Source: Paraphoma chrysanthemicola
Lineage: Eukaryota; Ascomycota; Dothideomycetes; Pleosporales; Phaeosphaeriaceae
Direction: 5' to 3'
Length of the DNA stretch: 64,000 bases
Assembly (NCBI GenBank): GCA_020744225.1
Contig: JAGMWG010000012.1
Span: 744,001 to 808,000, forward strand
Below the pieces are notes generated by a model. The model had not been told where the DNA came from. It worked only from the letters and a program-made list of their open reading frames with translations, and did no database searches. The position numbers were made by a program, and so were the translations under genes. Shown piece after piece: positions 43,689-55,775 of this stretch (position 1 is the first letter of the stretch; each line of letters begins with the position of its first letter).

Positions 43689-45629
43689 TCAGCTCACATA
43701 CCATCCAAGATGACCGCCCTTGGCCTCTAAGGGTGCTCGTCCATCTCCAAAGTACCTGAAACGATTCCTGACAGCGTACTTGTATGCAAAATCCTCATAT
43801 CGCGGCGTCCTCAAGACTTCGAGGAAGTGGTTAACGGATCCCGGCCATGGACCGGTGACTTTCCCATTCACAGTTCCATTCTTATACCTGCATCGGCACG
43901 TCAGCACAACTCACACAGGACTGATAGTGACGAGAATTTCTCTATAAACTCACCAGCTCGTGCAGCTTCCTGTCCACGACATTCCCTCCATGATATCGTT
44001 CTTCCACTCCTCAAACTCTGCCGCAGCCGCATCACTCACGACTGCGGATGTGATGTCCTCTTTCTGCAGCTTTTGCACAAAGGCCAGCGCGTAGTCGACT
44101 TGGTGCTCCATACCGGGGACGAGCGAGCCGTTACTTATAGGTGCGTTTGGACCGACGATGTAGAAGTAGTTGGGAAAGCCGGCCACGGCCACGGAAAGAT
44201 ACGCAGCAGCGCCCTCTTCGCGCCACTTATCCTGCAGGTTCTGCTTATTGAGGCCAAGAATGGGGAAGCGCGGGACGAAGGATGTTTGGAAACCCGTGGC
44301 TGCGACGATGGCGTCGACCTCGTGCAATTCGCCGTCGTTGCTGATTAGCCCGTTTGCGACAATCTTCTGGATTCCACTTGTCACGATGCGGGCGTTGGGC
44401 TGCGTCAAGGCTTCGAGATATCCGCGGCCCGGCGTTACACTGGAAGATGTTAGTATCCCTTTATGCCAATGAAGGAGAGGCTGTAGATTACCGCCGACAT
44501 CCCACCTCGAATTTGGGAATCATCTTCTCGACCAGGACCGGATCGTTTTTCAATATCTGCTTCATGCTCTCTGTGATTAGCTGGCGCGCGTTCTTCTGTG
44601 CATCTGAATGCTTGTAGAAAGCGGGAAATCGTGCATTCACGGCATGCTCGATTTCGCGTCTATACTGCTTCAGCTTCTCCGGATGATTTCTGAACTCTTC
44701 TTTCTCCTCCTCCGTGTACGTTGTATTGCGACCTTCGCGAGCAAGCTGGCCCGCGAATTCCGGCGCGACCCACGTCGGAGATCGGTTGAAGGATATGAGC
44801 TTGCTAGCGACTACGAGGGGTGAGCGATGGTAAGGTGAGATGCGGGAAGCAACTCACTAGGTTGGAGCTGCGGCACGACCTGAATGCCAGATGCGCCAGA
44901 TCCAATGACTGCGATTCTCTTTCCTTTCAGGTCCACACTGGCGTCCCAGTGCGCGGTGTGTAGGATTGGTCCTTGGAAATCATGCAGGCCCTCAATATCT
45001 GGCCACTTCCAATCACTGCGCACAAATCATCAGTATCTACTGTTATGGAGAATCGCGCAGAAGCCAGGAATGGTGTCGTACTTCAGCGGCCCTCCGCCAT
45101 TTATGACCACGTTCGCTTCGTCCACACTTTTCTCCCCAGTCTCCAAGTTCAGCACATCAACTCTCCAAATCTGCCTGTCCTCGTCCCACTCTAGTCCAAC
45201 AACCTCGTGTCTGAATTTCGCAACATCGTACACTCCGTATGCTTCAGCCTCGCTCTTGTACCAGTCGCAAATCTCCTTTCCCGCCGCGTAAAATCGTGAC
45301 CAATTTGGATTCGACTTCCATGTGTAGGTATACGCGTGCGCAGGCACGTCGCACGAAATGCCTGGGTACCTGTTCTCGTACCAAACGCCGCCGACGTCGG
45401 GATTCTTCTCGTAAATGGTGTATGTAACATTGGGCAATTGTCGCGCTTTGTACGCAAAGCCGATACCGGAAATTCCTGCGCCGATAAAGATTACGCGGAC
45501 GGGCTTCGGTTCGTGGACATAATTCCCAGCGACTATGGAACTAGTGTTGCGAGGAAGGAGAGCGCTTGTCTGAGGGCTGGCCGCGGTGCCATTCGCGCTG
45601 GTGCTGGTGCTGGTGCCATTGGTAGCCAT
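43689..45629 (-). CDS. Baeyer-Villiger monooxygenase
   Basis: Exons 45629-45082, 45015-44858, 44810-44492, 44439-43954 and 43887-43689; 569 aa, phases consistent. A Ser/Thr/Ala-rich N-terminal tail precedes the FAD motif IFIGAGISGIG, then VGGVWYENRYPGISCDVPAH. The BVMO fingerprint FxGxxxHxxxW(P/D) is intact as FQGPILHTAHWD, followed by the NADPH Rossmann motif VIGSGASGIQ. Later blocks are SPTWVAPEF, DAIVAATGF and FYIVGPNAPISNGSLVPGMEHQ. Such enzymes convert ketones to esters or lactones with O2 and NADPH. Within the cluster a lactone formed here could be opened by the adjacent alpha/beta hydrolase. Confidence 0.94.
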
Positions 45630-46305
45630 GCTTGATAAGTATTTATTCAGAACAACGTCAGGGTAACAATACTACAGAAGCTATCTCAAAAATGAAGAAG
45701 GGAGGAAAAATGTTCTAAGGCGCGCAACTGAACGCGCTCATCAACGGCGCACCATTCCAGCTCCTCCAGCTACTGCCGACGCGCTATTTCCCGACAATCG
45801 CGTCCATTAACACCCATGAAAACCTTTGAGGAGACTATCACCCCATAGTGCTTCCACTCCACCAAGCATCGTGATCACAAGCCCTGCATTGGCTGTTGAT
45901 GGTGCAATTTCTCGGCTGTTCTGAGGCGCTCGCCAGGTACGCACCGCACCCCTCGTCCCCCCACCAAAATACGTTTCCTAATGCAGTATCACCGAACCGG
46001 AATGTCGGAAACGTGCCTCGGAAACGGACATAATGCGACTAATCCCGGGAATGGCGGGACGCGGTGATTAGTATACAAAATGCTTGAGCCTAGGGACGGG
46101 ATAGTAAGCGAGACCCTGGTCCTTGCAGCACGAACCGAGGCTAGTGAAGTAATTCGGAAACCATGGAGCGAAGTGTACGGCACGCTGCTAGGAGCCGCAA
46201 ATTGCCCTTCGAAGCTCGCTGGTAAATCTGTGTACGCGGGTAATAGGAATGTTGAAGTGATTTTACAATAGTAAATGCAACCAGATTTTATAATAGTAGA
46301 TGCAA
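45630..46305 (-). other. Intergenic, BVMO promoter region
   Basis: About 675 bp between the BVMO start and the stop of the alpha/beta hydrolase gene; should hold the BVMO promoter. No motif identified with confidence. Confidence 0.4.
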
Positions 46306-47181
46306 CTAGAGACGCTCTTCCAACTTGCTCCTAACCACCTCGTGAAACCTCTCTGGCTGCTGTACATTGACAATATGCCCCGCTTCCTTGACGACCAAAA
46401 CTTGACTGCCCGTCTTTTCAGCCATTGCTTTGGTATCGAGCACCACAGGCTCAGCATCCCATTCTCCGACCACAAACAAGAGCTTCTGCCCATGACCCCG
46501 CTTCCTCACCTGTTCGACATGTGGTGACAAGTCCAGCGTTATGAGCGCAGCCACCGAGGCCATGTAGCCCTCCAGACTTTGCCCGGCGACTATATCCTGC
46601 ACGGTAGTGGCAGTCTCGGGATGCGCTGCGATCCAGGAATCTCCGAACCAGCGCTGCACGCTCTGCTCCGCTTGTACACGACTACCATGTTGACGAAAGA
46701 AGTCGACCCGTGACGTGAATGCTTCATCATCGCCAGCAACAGCCACGGCTTTGGTGCCCACAATGATCAACTTGTCAAACTTGTCCGGGTACTGGGCGGC
46801 AAGCACCACGCCGACTCCGGCACCGATGCTGAGTCCGACGAAAGTCACCGGCTGCTTCACGTTCAAGGCGTCGAGAAGATTGGCCACATCTGAGGCGAGA
46901 TCTTCAATGCTGTGGCCCTTCTTGTAGTCAAAGTCCGGCGATGTAGACAACGGGGAGCGCCCATGGAAGCGTGCATCGTAGCGCAAGATGTTATGTGTAG
47001 GGGCAAAATGTGCCGTGAATTCATCCCAAAGTGGCGTAGCAGCGGCAAGAGAGTTGGAAACGACGATGATGGGCTTCGGGCTGGAGATTGGGGAGCTCAG
47101 AGTGTAGAAGATGCGGATGTCTGGCTCTGTTGAGATGGGCACCAGGCCTGAGAGCGCATCAGAAGAATGAGGTGCAGCCAT
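46306..47181 (-). CDS. Alpha/beta hydrolase, 3-oxoadipate enol-lactonase-like
   Basis: Single-exon 291-aa protein. The nucleophile elbow is FVGLSIGAGVGV (Ser in GLSIG), the dipole/oxyanion region SNSLAAATPLWDEF with YDARFHGRS, the acid likely in VVGEWDAEP, and the catalytic His in AGHIVNVQQPERF. This set and the length match enol-lactonase (PcaD-type) and related carbon-carbon or ester hydrolases. The sequence-based name is only the closest familiar group. Its position between BVMO and OYE suggests opening of a lactone made by the BVMO (inference). No signal peptide. Confidence 0.85.
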   Translation of the reverse strand: MAAPHSSDALSGLVPISTEPDIRIFYTLSSPISSPKPIIVVSNSLAAATPLWDEFTAHFAPTHNILRYDARFHGRSPLSTSPDFDYKKGHSIEDLASDVANLLDALNVKQPVTFVGLSIGAGVGVVLAAQYPDKFDKLIIVGTKAVAVAGDDEAFTSRVDFFRQHGSRVQAEQSVQRWFGDSWIAAHPETATTVQDIVAGQSLEGYMASVAALITLDLSPHVEQVRKRGHGQKLLFVVGEWDAEPVVLDTKAMAEKTGSQVLVVKEAGHIVNVQQPERFHEVVRSKLEERL

Positions 47182-47390
47182 CTTGGTTGCCTTGTTAGGT
47201 AGGGAGACTTTTGAAGAATAGGAAGTGTGAGGATAGGGTTATGTACATTAAGCGACGATGGGTCTAATAGCGCGTCACGTGCTTCAGGCTTCCAAGCACA
47301 CCTTGTACGTACACCAGATAATTGGCGCCATCATTTGCTACAAGAGGAAATGGGAAAGGAGCGCCGATATCGATGTAGAATTCTACTGGT

Positions 47391-48649
47391 TCATTCTAGA
47401 GACTTGTACGCTTGTGTCCACTGTCGACTATCGCCATTTATATGCGTTTCTTCAACCACCTTATCTGGTTCATAAAACGAATAGTCTGTGTATCCGTCCG
47501 CCTTCAGAACCTCGTAGAACAGCTCTCGATTGTGAGGTGCAATTGGAAGAAGCTCCTTCACACGCAACGGGAGGTCAGGATTCGATACGAATTGCCGTCC
47601 AAATGCGACAAGGGTCTCATTGCCTCGCAAGTGATATTTGTCTACTGTCTCTCTCGCGAGTACAGAGTTGTAGCCTCCCGCCAGAATTACGGGGCTAGTA
47701 TTGTCCCACGCATCGACCAGAAAGTCAATCGACTCCGTACTGAGCGTGTCCATGTTGGCTTGGACACGCGCTTCGATGATGTGGAGATATGCGAGATGCA
47801 ATTTGCTAAGTTCGGTCACGAGATGTGTGAACTGCGGCACGGGATCCTCCATGCGCATGCCGAGATGTCTGCACAAAGTAAGCGCTCAGAAAATCGTACC
47901 CAGAGGCATGGCGCATTACCTGCTCCAAGGGCTCACGCGATATCCCACTCTGTGAAATCCTATTGCTCCAGCAACTGCTTTGGCAACTTCGAAACCAAAT
48001 CTCGACCGATTGGCGATGCTGCCACCCCATTTGTCTGTGCGCTTGTTCGAGATATCCTGCGTGAATTGGTCAAGTATGTAACCATTCGCGCCATGGAGCT
48101 CCACTCCGTCAAATCCCGCTTCAATGGCATGTATGGCTCCTTGCTTAAAGTCCTCTATTAACCCAAGGATCTCTTCTTCTGAAAGCGGTCGCGGCACCGG
48201 AGAATCCTGATCAATGGCAATATCACTAGCCGACACTACTTCTGCGCCCCGTTTGAGAGATCCAGCTCGGACCGCCCGACCACAAATCCAGAGCTGCGCC
48301 CAGATGAAACTCCCTTTGTCATGCACAGCGGAGGTTATGGGCTTCCAAGCTCTTCTCTGTTCGGCCGACCAGACCCCGGGCGTATTTGGCAGGGCAGCTG
48401 CTCGTTGGGATGCGGCTGTGGCTTCAGTTATGAGCAATGTTCCCGGGACGGATGCCCTTTGCTCGTAGTATTCTCGCATGAGATCGGTAGGCGTTTGATT
48501 ATCCAGAGCTCGGCGTCTCGTCATTGGAGCCTCTTTACTATAAGTCATGCACGTGGGAATGCACACAAGGCGGAACTCACCATGACTACGCGATGCTTGA
48601 GCTGGCATTGGCCGATTGCGATGGGCTGGAACAGCCGTGACTCAACCAT
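47391..48649 (-). CDS. Old Yellow Enzyme (NADH:flavin oxidoreductase)
   Basis: Exons 48649-48581, 48530-47920 and 47868-47391, phases consistent; 385 aa. The TIM barrel begins LFQPIAIGQCQLKHRVVMAPMTRRRA. The FMN and substrate region reads LLITEATAAS and FIWAQLWICGRA. HGANGYILDQFTQDISNKRTDKWGGS supplies the catalytic loop, and SPVILAGGYN with FGRQFVSNPDL binds the FMN phosphate. OYEs reduce activated C=C bonds of enones. In the QLW(x)xGR block the usual Ala/His is Ile-Cys, a mild deviation. A GAG acceptor ends the first intron; the reading MAPMTR across the junction is typical and supports it. Confidence 0.92.
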
Positions 48650-48890
48650 CTTTGGGTTCTGCCGTCAGAGTTGGCCTGCCAGCAAGATTTGTCTATGCAG
48701 CAAACGTGAATGCTTCTTTGGTGTCGCAGATGAACCTGCGGGCGGCTCACCGAGGTAGTCTCGGCATTTGCGCCCGGAACGGGGATCGGAGAAGCCAATT
48801 TAGGTAAGGTCGGATATTGTCTTGGCTAAATGACAGCCCAGGTCCCCGCTATACCGGCGGCAAGTCAAAGAACTCGCACCTGGTTCTTGG

Positions 48891-51397
48891 TCAGCGAATC
48901 GCTAAGCAATGACAAGCATTCATGGCATACCACTCGCTGATGTCCAGACTGTCTGGCAAATCTGCACCAGTTCCCAGCGTCGGAGACGTATCATCCATCC
49001 AGTGATTGGTTTGCGGTGTGTACCGATCAGCACTACTGGAGGAATTGCCACAGCTGGTGCCAGCTATACTGCTGCTATAGTAGTTGAAATCATCTTGGAT
49101 AAGCCTACAAGGGTGTCAATCATGACCTCGTTTGCAATCCGACTTAGACTTACTGCCTGAAATAGGAGTTGGATATGTCACTCGATATACGAAGACCTGG
49201 CAAGGGAGAATCCCACTTTCCAGCCAAGAGCGTTCCAGATCGATTGCAAGGCAGCTGGACAGTCGCCTGTATACCATCAAATAATCTGTGAATCAGGGAA
49301 GCACCCACCCAGAGCTGGCTGAACTCGTAGAGGACGTTGAGGCATTGAGAGTATTTGTGTTGCGCATCTCTTCGGATATCGCTGTTCAGGGATTGGCCCT
49401 CAATCAAAAAATAGATGAGACAATTGAATATCGAGTTTGTCCTGTTAGAGGTCAGCAGATGGACCTGCCGCGCAATATGGCAACATACAACAAGCCAGTG
49501 AATTTGAGAATGTGACCGTGAGCACGAGCATTACGCAAAATCTTGCTAATCATGGTGGCTGCGGCGATGCCTCGGGCCTGACAGAACTCTCGCTCGGCGA
49601 CGCCACGCGGATCAGTCGGCCTAGATACAGACTTCTCGCGGAAGCGGACACAGACATTTGTGCTGTGGATGATATTAGCATACACTCTCCATCTTCATCG
49701 TGCCGTTTCTCACTAGAAAAGTATATGTAGATAGCCGGGCCAGAATTGGTGTCCTTGGATATCATCGACATCATAAGCAACGACAGCGGGCACATGTTGA
49801 AACCATTCCTTGATAAGTCGCAGGCTGCGGTCCTGGTAATCGCCTATGCTCCCGGCTGGGGCTATTCTGACGCCAGGTAGTGTCGCATTGTACCTAATGG
49901 CTGCTTCTCGTTCTGCTATCAGCCCGACCGTAAGCTCCTGCAGCCGATTCTTGGCGTGATGGTCGTCAACAATGACGTGGAGGCCTTCCATCAACTTGGT
50001 CTGCTCAATGAAGAAAACAAGTTCTTGCTCTGGGTAGGGAGTGCTCTGGGTATCCCACTGCTTACCCGGTTCTTCTATGAAATCTTGGTAACTAATGGGA
50101 TGCACGTCGGAGTCGTGAAGATTGATCATGCAGGGAAGGCCGTGGTTGATGGCGACTCCCACGTCGCGGTTGCAGCAAGTCCACCAAATCCGTTTCCACA
50201 AACCCACCAAAACTGGGTCGGAGCGTGGGTATTGATCCCAACGGTGCATACCGATGCTCTGGGCGGTGTTGATGGCATCGACGGCACATGCACGCATGTT
50301 GCGGCCGCCGTCATCTTTCTTGTCCCACCACCAGTTAATAAGAAGCAGCGATTGGATACGTACGAGTTTGTCCTGTTCGTATCCTGTGTCTAACAGGGCT
50401 TTGGTGGCTTTGTAGAAACGTCTCGCGCTCTCGTGATTCGTGCCTTTGTTATCAAGGAGCAGCGGGTTGCGACATGCCTTGGCTGCCGCAGTGAAGACGG
50501 CAAAGAGCAAGAGGCGGCTCGTGATGCGTTCCGCCTGGCAGTCGCGCAGGAACTGTGTCCGATTGAGGATGGGAGCAGCTGGATTGACCTCGCGAAAGTA
50601 TGCCTCAACTAGATCCTCCTGAAGATGGCGCGGGGGAAGATCAAAGGCACCTATTCACTTCAGCCATGTCATTGTGAGGGCTTAGGCACGGGCAACATAC
50701 CCTTTGCCTTTAGATAGTCCATGTCTGCAGCATCGAGACTCGCAAACTGCAGCTCCAGGTCGAGGGTGGGGCGCGTTCTCATGTCAACCTCGAGACGGCG
50801 AATGGGATCCTCAAGGTTGTCTAATCCAAAGTCGAACTGCGCACTCGACTCATGGTCCCGAGCGTCATCTAGGGTCCGGAAGGTGGGAGCATAGTCCCCA
50901 AGGTTGTCCTCAATGAACGACTGGAAGCGATTGAGGCCTTTACTGCTGTTGCCATGGTCGCTCGGAGGAGTTTCCGGCGTGAGGAGCGACAAGGGCGTAG
51001 CCTCCTGCTGGGGCTGCTGTCCTTGCTGCTCTTGCTGCTGCTCTTCGACGAGCTGTCCTCGGGTGCGTCCATCCACGTGACGTTGACACAGCTCTCCAGC
51101 GAGGCGACAACTCTGGGCAGTCAGCACATTTGTTCAGTAGCGGTCCGAGAGGATATGGCACCGTGCATGGGCCTACAAGGGCAGCGGTTCCTGGAGATGA
51201 TGCATGTCAGAAGAGGGAACGCCAGCAGCATCTATACAACAACCGCCCAAGGCGTACTTGTACATACTCGCATCACACTTGACCTTGCGCTCGTGGCATC
51301 GCACGCAGGCTGCCGGCGTGCGCTTGCGTTTCTTGGCAAAGGTCGCTGCATCCACGTGGACGACGTCGAGGTCCACGACGCTCATTGTCATGGCCAT
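48891..51397 (-). CDS. Zn2Cys6 transcription factor, cluster regulator
   Basis: Seven exons: 51397-51268, 51190-51177 (14-nt microexon), 51112-50701, 50650-49714, 49662-49489, 49441-49154, 49104-48891; 722 aa, frame closes throughout. The basic stretch KKRKRTPAACVRCHERKVKCDA is the first half of a binuclear zinc cluster. The second half, spread over the microexon and exon 3 (SCRLAGELCQRH), lacks the usual CX2C pair, so either the splicing here is different or the cluster is degenerate. A poly-Gln stretch (EEQQQEQQGQQPQQ) follows. The fungal_trans middle homology region is clear (AYFREVNPAAPILNRTQFLRD, SIGMHRWDQ, RIWWTCCNRDVGVAINHGLP), and the acidic C-terminus ends in LPDSLDISEWYAM. Its start is 149 bp from the stop of the NRPS-like gene; pathway-specific control is likely. 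Confidence 0.82.
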
Positions 51398-51545
51398 GTC
51401 GCGCGTAAAGTTAGGGTGGGGAGGATGCAGAAGTATGCAGTCCTTCTGCTATGGCATGATGCATTTAATCAACATGAACCACAAAGGGCCGCCCGCCACG
51501 TGCCACGCAACCGTTGAGGAAAATGACGCGATGCCACGTGACACG

Positions 51546-54500
51546 CTAATGGCTTGCTATCTTGCTCAAATATCCCCACTGGTCCAACCACACACCGACC
51601 CATTCCGGCTGTACCGGTGTGACGTCCTGCAGTGTTGTGCTTGCGGCACAAGTTGAGCTCGTCTCAAAGCCGGGCCGTTCTGTCGCGGCCATGCTCAGAC
51701 CCTTGAAGAATTCGGCCAGCTTGAACGCTGAGAGCGCGGACGCCGACGATCCACCGCCCTCTTTGGCTGCCATTTCCAACATCGCTACCCATCTGTCTAT
51801 AGGAACAGTCTTGGTGATCCCCAGCCGCGTCTGTACAGTGGGTAGAACCGCGCTCTCCCACCGCACGTGGTGCGGATTAACTAAGTGAAAGACACGAGCC
51901 CGGCCGGCGCCTTCTTGGCCACCCAATGCGAGCTCAAGAACAGCCGTCGCGAGAATGTCAACAGGAATCCAGTCGACGCTTTCGTTCCTTCCGAGCGTCT
52001 GTGGAAGCGCCCCGATGTACGCAGATGCGTCAATGAGCTGCCACGTGTTGTCAGTAGAGGCATTCGCACCACAAGACCCATACTCACACTCGGAAACCAT
52101 TCCTTCTTGTTCCATTGTCCACGCTTGCTCCTCAGTACTGGACCTGCAATCTGACCAACGCGGGCTACCGTAACGTCCAAGCCAGCTTTCACTCCCGCTT
52201 CCAGTAGCACCGTTTCCGCGACCAACTTTGATTCCCCATATCCAGATCCCGCCATCTCATATCTATCGATCTTTTCCTCCGGTATCAGCGTCGTGGATTG
52301 TGCCTTATTGGCCACCGCGACCGAGGAAGTGAAGAAGAGGCGGACCTGTCTGCCGTGTCGACGTGCGTCAAGGCCAAATTCGACCAATTGCCTCACTCCT
52401 CGAATGTGCGGTTCGAACGAGGCAAGTTGCACATTGAAATCTACCTGCCATTGTGTGTGCATGACATGAGTAGCGGTCTCCACAATCTTTGCATAGTCGC
52501 TTTTGGCCAGTCCTAGATTGTCCTTTGACATAGAAGCCTGTCGAAAGAAGACATTCTTACTTGCAAAGTCTGTAGACAACCCTCGCTCGTCATGTATGCG
52601 TTTTTGGCGAGCCTCTGCATCCAGCGACCGATTCAGACACCAGATCTCCCGCACTGTCTCCAGGTCCAATAAAGCGTTGAGAAGGTATGAGCCCAACGAT
52701 CCGGTACTGCCAGTCAGAATGACAGTCTGACCTGTTCCATTCTTGTTTTCGACCCCGTTGCTAATGTCAAAGTCTGCATACTTCTTGATGAGTTCCTCGA
52801 CTGTCACTCTATCCTCGCTCGCCGGAACGCTATGACCATTAACAAGGTCTGTAGTTGGCCCTTCTGCCGCCTTGAAGAGTGCCTCAGCTAGGGAATTGAT
52901 CGTCGGATTTTGGTAGATCAGTGCACTGCTTAGCGTCGACCCCACCTCACTATCGAGCCAGCCCTCTTTGTGGAGCGCTCGACTCAATACGAGCACTTGA
53001 AGCGAATCGACGCCTGCCGCGAAGAAATCCTCATCATCCAGGAGATTCTCTTGTCCAGTCACAGATGCGACAATTTGTCTCAGCTTGGCGCGCACTTCAG
53101 CCAAATTCGAGGCGGCCAGCGGACAAGCACCTTTGTCGACTTTTGCGTCCGCCTGCGCATACAGACTTTCGATTTCCTGTTGATACAGCTGCAGTGTAGG
53201 GCCACGACGGACTGTGCCTTTGCTCGTAGTGGAGAAGGGCTTCGCTGAGTCGGCAACAAGTACAAAATCCCGGAAGATTCTTGCGTGTGTAGGTGCAGAT
53301 CGATTTGCCAACTCAATGGTCGGCCAGAGGAGGTCCACTATTTCCCCTTTGTCCAAGATACGGGACGGATGATTATTGTTCAATTGCACGAGAAGAACCG
53401 TCTGAAACTTGCCTTGACCCGCGAGCAAGGCGATATCTACAAGAGGGTGCGAAGAGACGGCGGTTTCTATGCTATGCGGTTGGACCTTTTCCCCGTTGGA
53501 CAGAACCAGGATGTTATCCGCCCGTCCTTCGTACGTGTGCAGGTCTGGCTTGGTGGGATGTCTTGAAAACAAGTCCTTGGTCCGATACTCTTGTAGGTCG
53601 GGGAACGTCGAGAATATGGGCTGCCATGGCTCTAACTGCGGCTTCCGAACGGCGACCAATTCATAGAGTCCACCGCCTTGGTCTTGCAGCTCGAAGCCGG
53701 TATAGGGGTGAAAGTGGAGGTAATTCCAGTCCTCAGGGTCCGTTTCGACACACGGCAAATTTCCCGATTCGGAAGTACCAATGGAGATGCGGAGCTTGGT
53801 GTGTTTCCATACACGGTCTCCAGCCTCTTTGCTGACTGGGCCTCCTCCACAGGCTATGGATCTAACCGTTCCGAGCAGGCGTAAGAATTCTTCGTCCTTT
53901 GCAATATCTTGGACGATGGATGGTGCAGTGAAGATTGTGTCGGGTTTCGCCCAGCGGATCACGTCCTTCATTAGTTCCAACTCCACGGGTTTCTGGGGGC
54001 CGAGCACTATCGTCGTCCCATTGAACAATGGCCACAAGAGCCCGTTTGCCAAACCAGCCGTCTAAGCCATGTCAGTGTTCATCACGCTGTACATTTCTCG
54101 GCCTGCTCACATGGAAAAGAGGGAAAGTGAGGTATGCGCGGGAGTCGAAATTGTCGTGTAAGAGTAAGCTACGTCCGTTGATCATTGGCATGAGTGTGTT
54201 TGCCCCCGAAGCGGCAGCGCTGTCCAAGTATCGGAAGACCGGTTTGGGATTCCCTGTACTTCCGCTGGTGTGGACGATCCACAGCGTGTCTTTTCGTCCT
54301 TCTTCCCACGATTTGCCATAGGGGAAATGGGGCGCGGGTGTTGCATCGGTGAAGAACTCCAGGTCTGGAAAATTGTATAGTATTAGAGAGATAGAGTCTG
54401 CAAGACGATGGATGTTTGTTCCATGTGAAGGTACAAGCCAGCGTGTGCACTCAGTGGCTTTGATGACTGCAACATCGCCTTCTATGCTGTTCCGATTCGA

Positions 54501-54869
54501 AATGAGGAGAATCTACAATGTAAGCTTTAGGAACAGCTACACGATAGATTGCAATACCTTGTATCCTGCCTTGATTGTCGCGACCACGAGAATGAGGTAG
54601 CGCAAGTCCTGTGGCCCGAGATATCCTACAGTTGGAGGATTGTCTTGCTTCCCAAGTATGTCCTGAAGCCATTTGGCTGCTCGATTGATTGCATTGGCAT
54701 ATCGCCGAGCCGTGATCTTCTCGAAAGGCTTGGTTACATTGTCCGCGTCTGCCAGTTCATACACGATGCGATCAGGATCATCTCGTGCTAGCTCGTCCAC
54801 GACGTTCGGAACCAGCCTGTGGGCAGCGTCGGGAAAGCTTGCAGCCCACTCGAATCCTGAGCGAGCCAT
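51546..54869 (-). CDS. NRPS-like A-T-R carboxylic acid reductase
   Basis: Exons 54869-54558, 54512-54407, 54364-54111, 54061-52088 and 52037-51546; 1045 aa, phases consistent (one 42-bp intron with a weak donor). The adenylation domain (about 1-530) shows WIVHTSGSTGNPKP, CGGGPVSKEAGD, GTSESGN and YRTKDLF. The thiolation domain has DDEDFFAAGVDSLQVLVLSR with the phosphopantetheine Ser. The reductase domain starts VILTGSTGSLGSYLLNAL (NADPH motif), holds SGYGESKLVAE (Tyr-Lys catalytic pair) and ends near WLDQWGYL. No condensation domain. Known chemistry: an acid is adenylated, loaded as thioester and released as aldehyde or alcohol. The acid cannot be predicted here. It is the likely core enzyme of the cluster. 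Confidence 0.93.
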
Positions 54870-55775
54870 GTCGACCGTGAAAGCCCGAAAGATTCCGAAT
54901 TGGATAGCGATAGCAGAAGACGCTCACGCTGATCAACGAACAGCAAAACTATCAGCCACAATGATCCGTGTTTCCGCGCTGAGCTCAGGCATGAAGCTTG
55001 GCTAGCGTGCGCGCATGTCCTACTGAAGGATCGATCGCGTATAAGTGCAGCTGCGTCCTAAAGCGGATCACATAGACGTTTCCGAGCACGCAATTCTGTT
55101 CCCACCTGACGAACAGATAGCTTGCCCTCTAACGCCGTCGATGCGTCTAATCTAGGCTACGAGGAGTTCCCATATCTAGTGGCAGCCGAGGTCGACAAAG
55201 GGAGATCCTGGCTCTCGGTGTTACTACAACGGGCCTAGCGGCGAGATCGGCGACCCATTGTCTTTCTCCCAACCGCTTCTACTGCAGCCACGAACATACA
55301 AGCGAAAGGATTGCACGCTATTTTTCGAGGTTGTAATCGGCCTCTTCTTCCAACGTTTCTTTGCTTAGTCAAAAGACATCTATCACAATTCAGTCTTTTA
55401 TCCTTGTGTAGATACACCAGGATACCCTTCCTGGTACAACTTCACCTTTCTCGTTCGAGGCGAAATAAGTCGGCACACAAAACGTAACTCACGAAGCAAG
55501 AAAATCGGGAAGTTACAGGAGGGTCTGTACGTCACGAAGGCATAGTCGTATAATACGTTCTAGTCTGGGCGTAGGGCGCCTAAGAGCTACCCCTGTATAC
55601 GCCACACTGCGGAGACCATATCAGATTGCGTGATACTTGGCTGTTCGGTGTTCCCTCAGGCAAGAACCTTCCCATGAATCAGTGAGAAGTATAGAAGTGA
55701 GAAACGTCGCTTGGACATCTTGCTGTCAATCCACTGCCAGCTCTGCCCCTCACAATCCGTCATTGCGCCGCCGTC
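54870..55775. promoter_or_regulatory. Shared divergent promoter, NRPS-like reductase / MFS exporter
   Basis: 906 bp with no coding signal, between the divergently transcribed reductase and exporter. Co-regulation through this spacer would be natural for a cluster. No specific binding site assigned. Confidence 0.45.
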
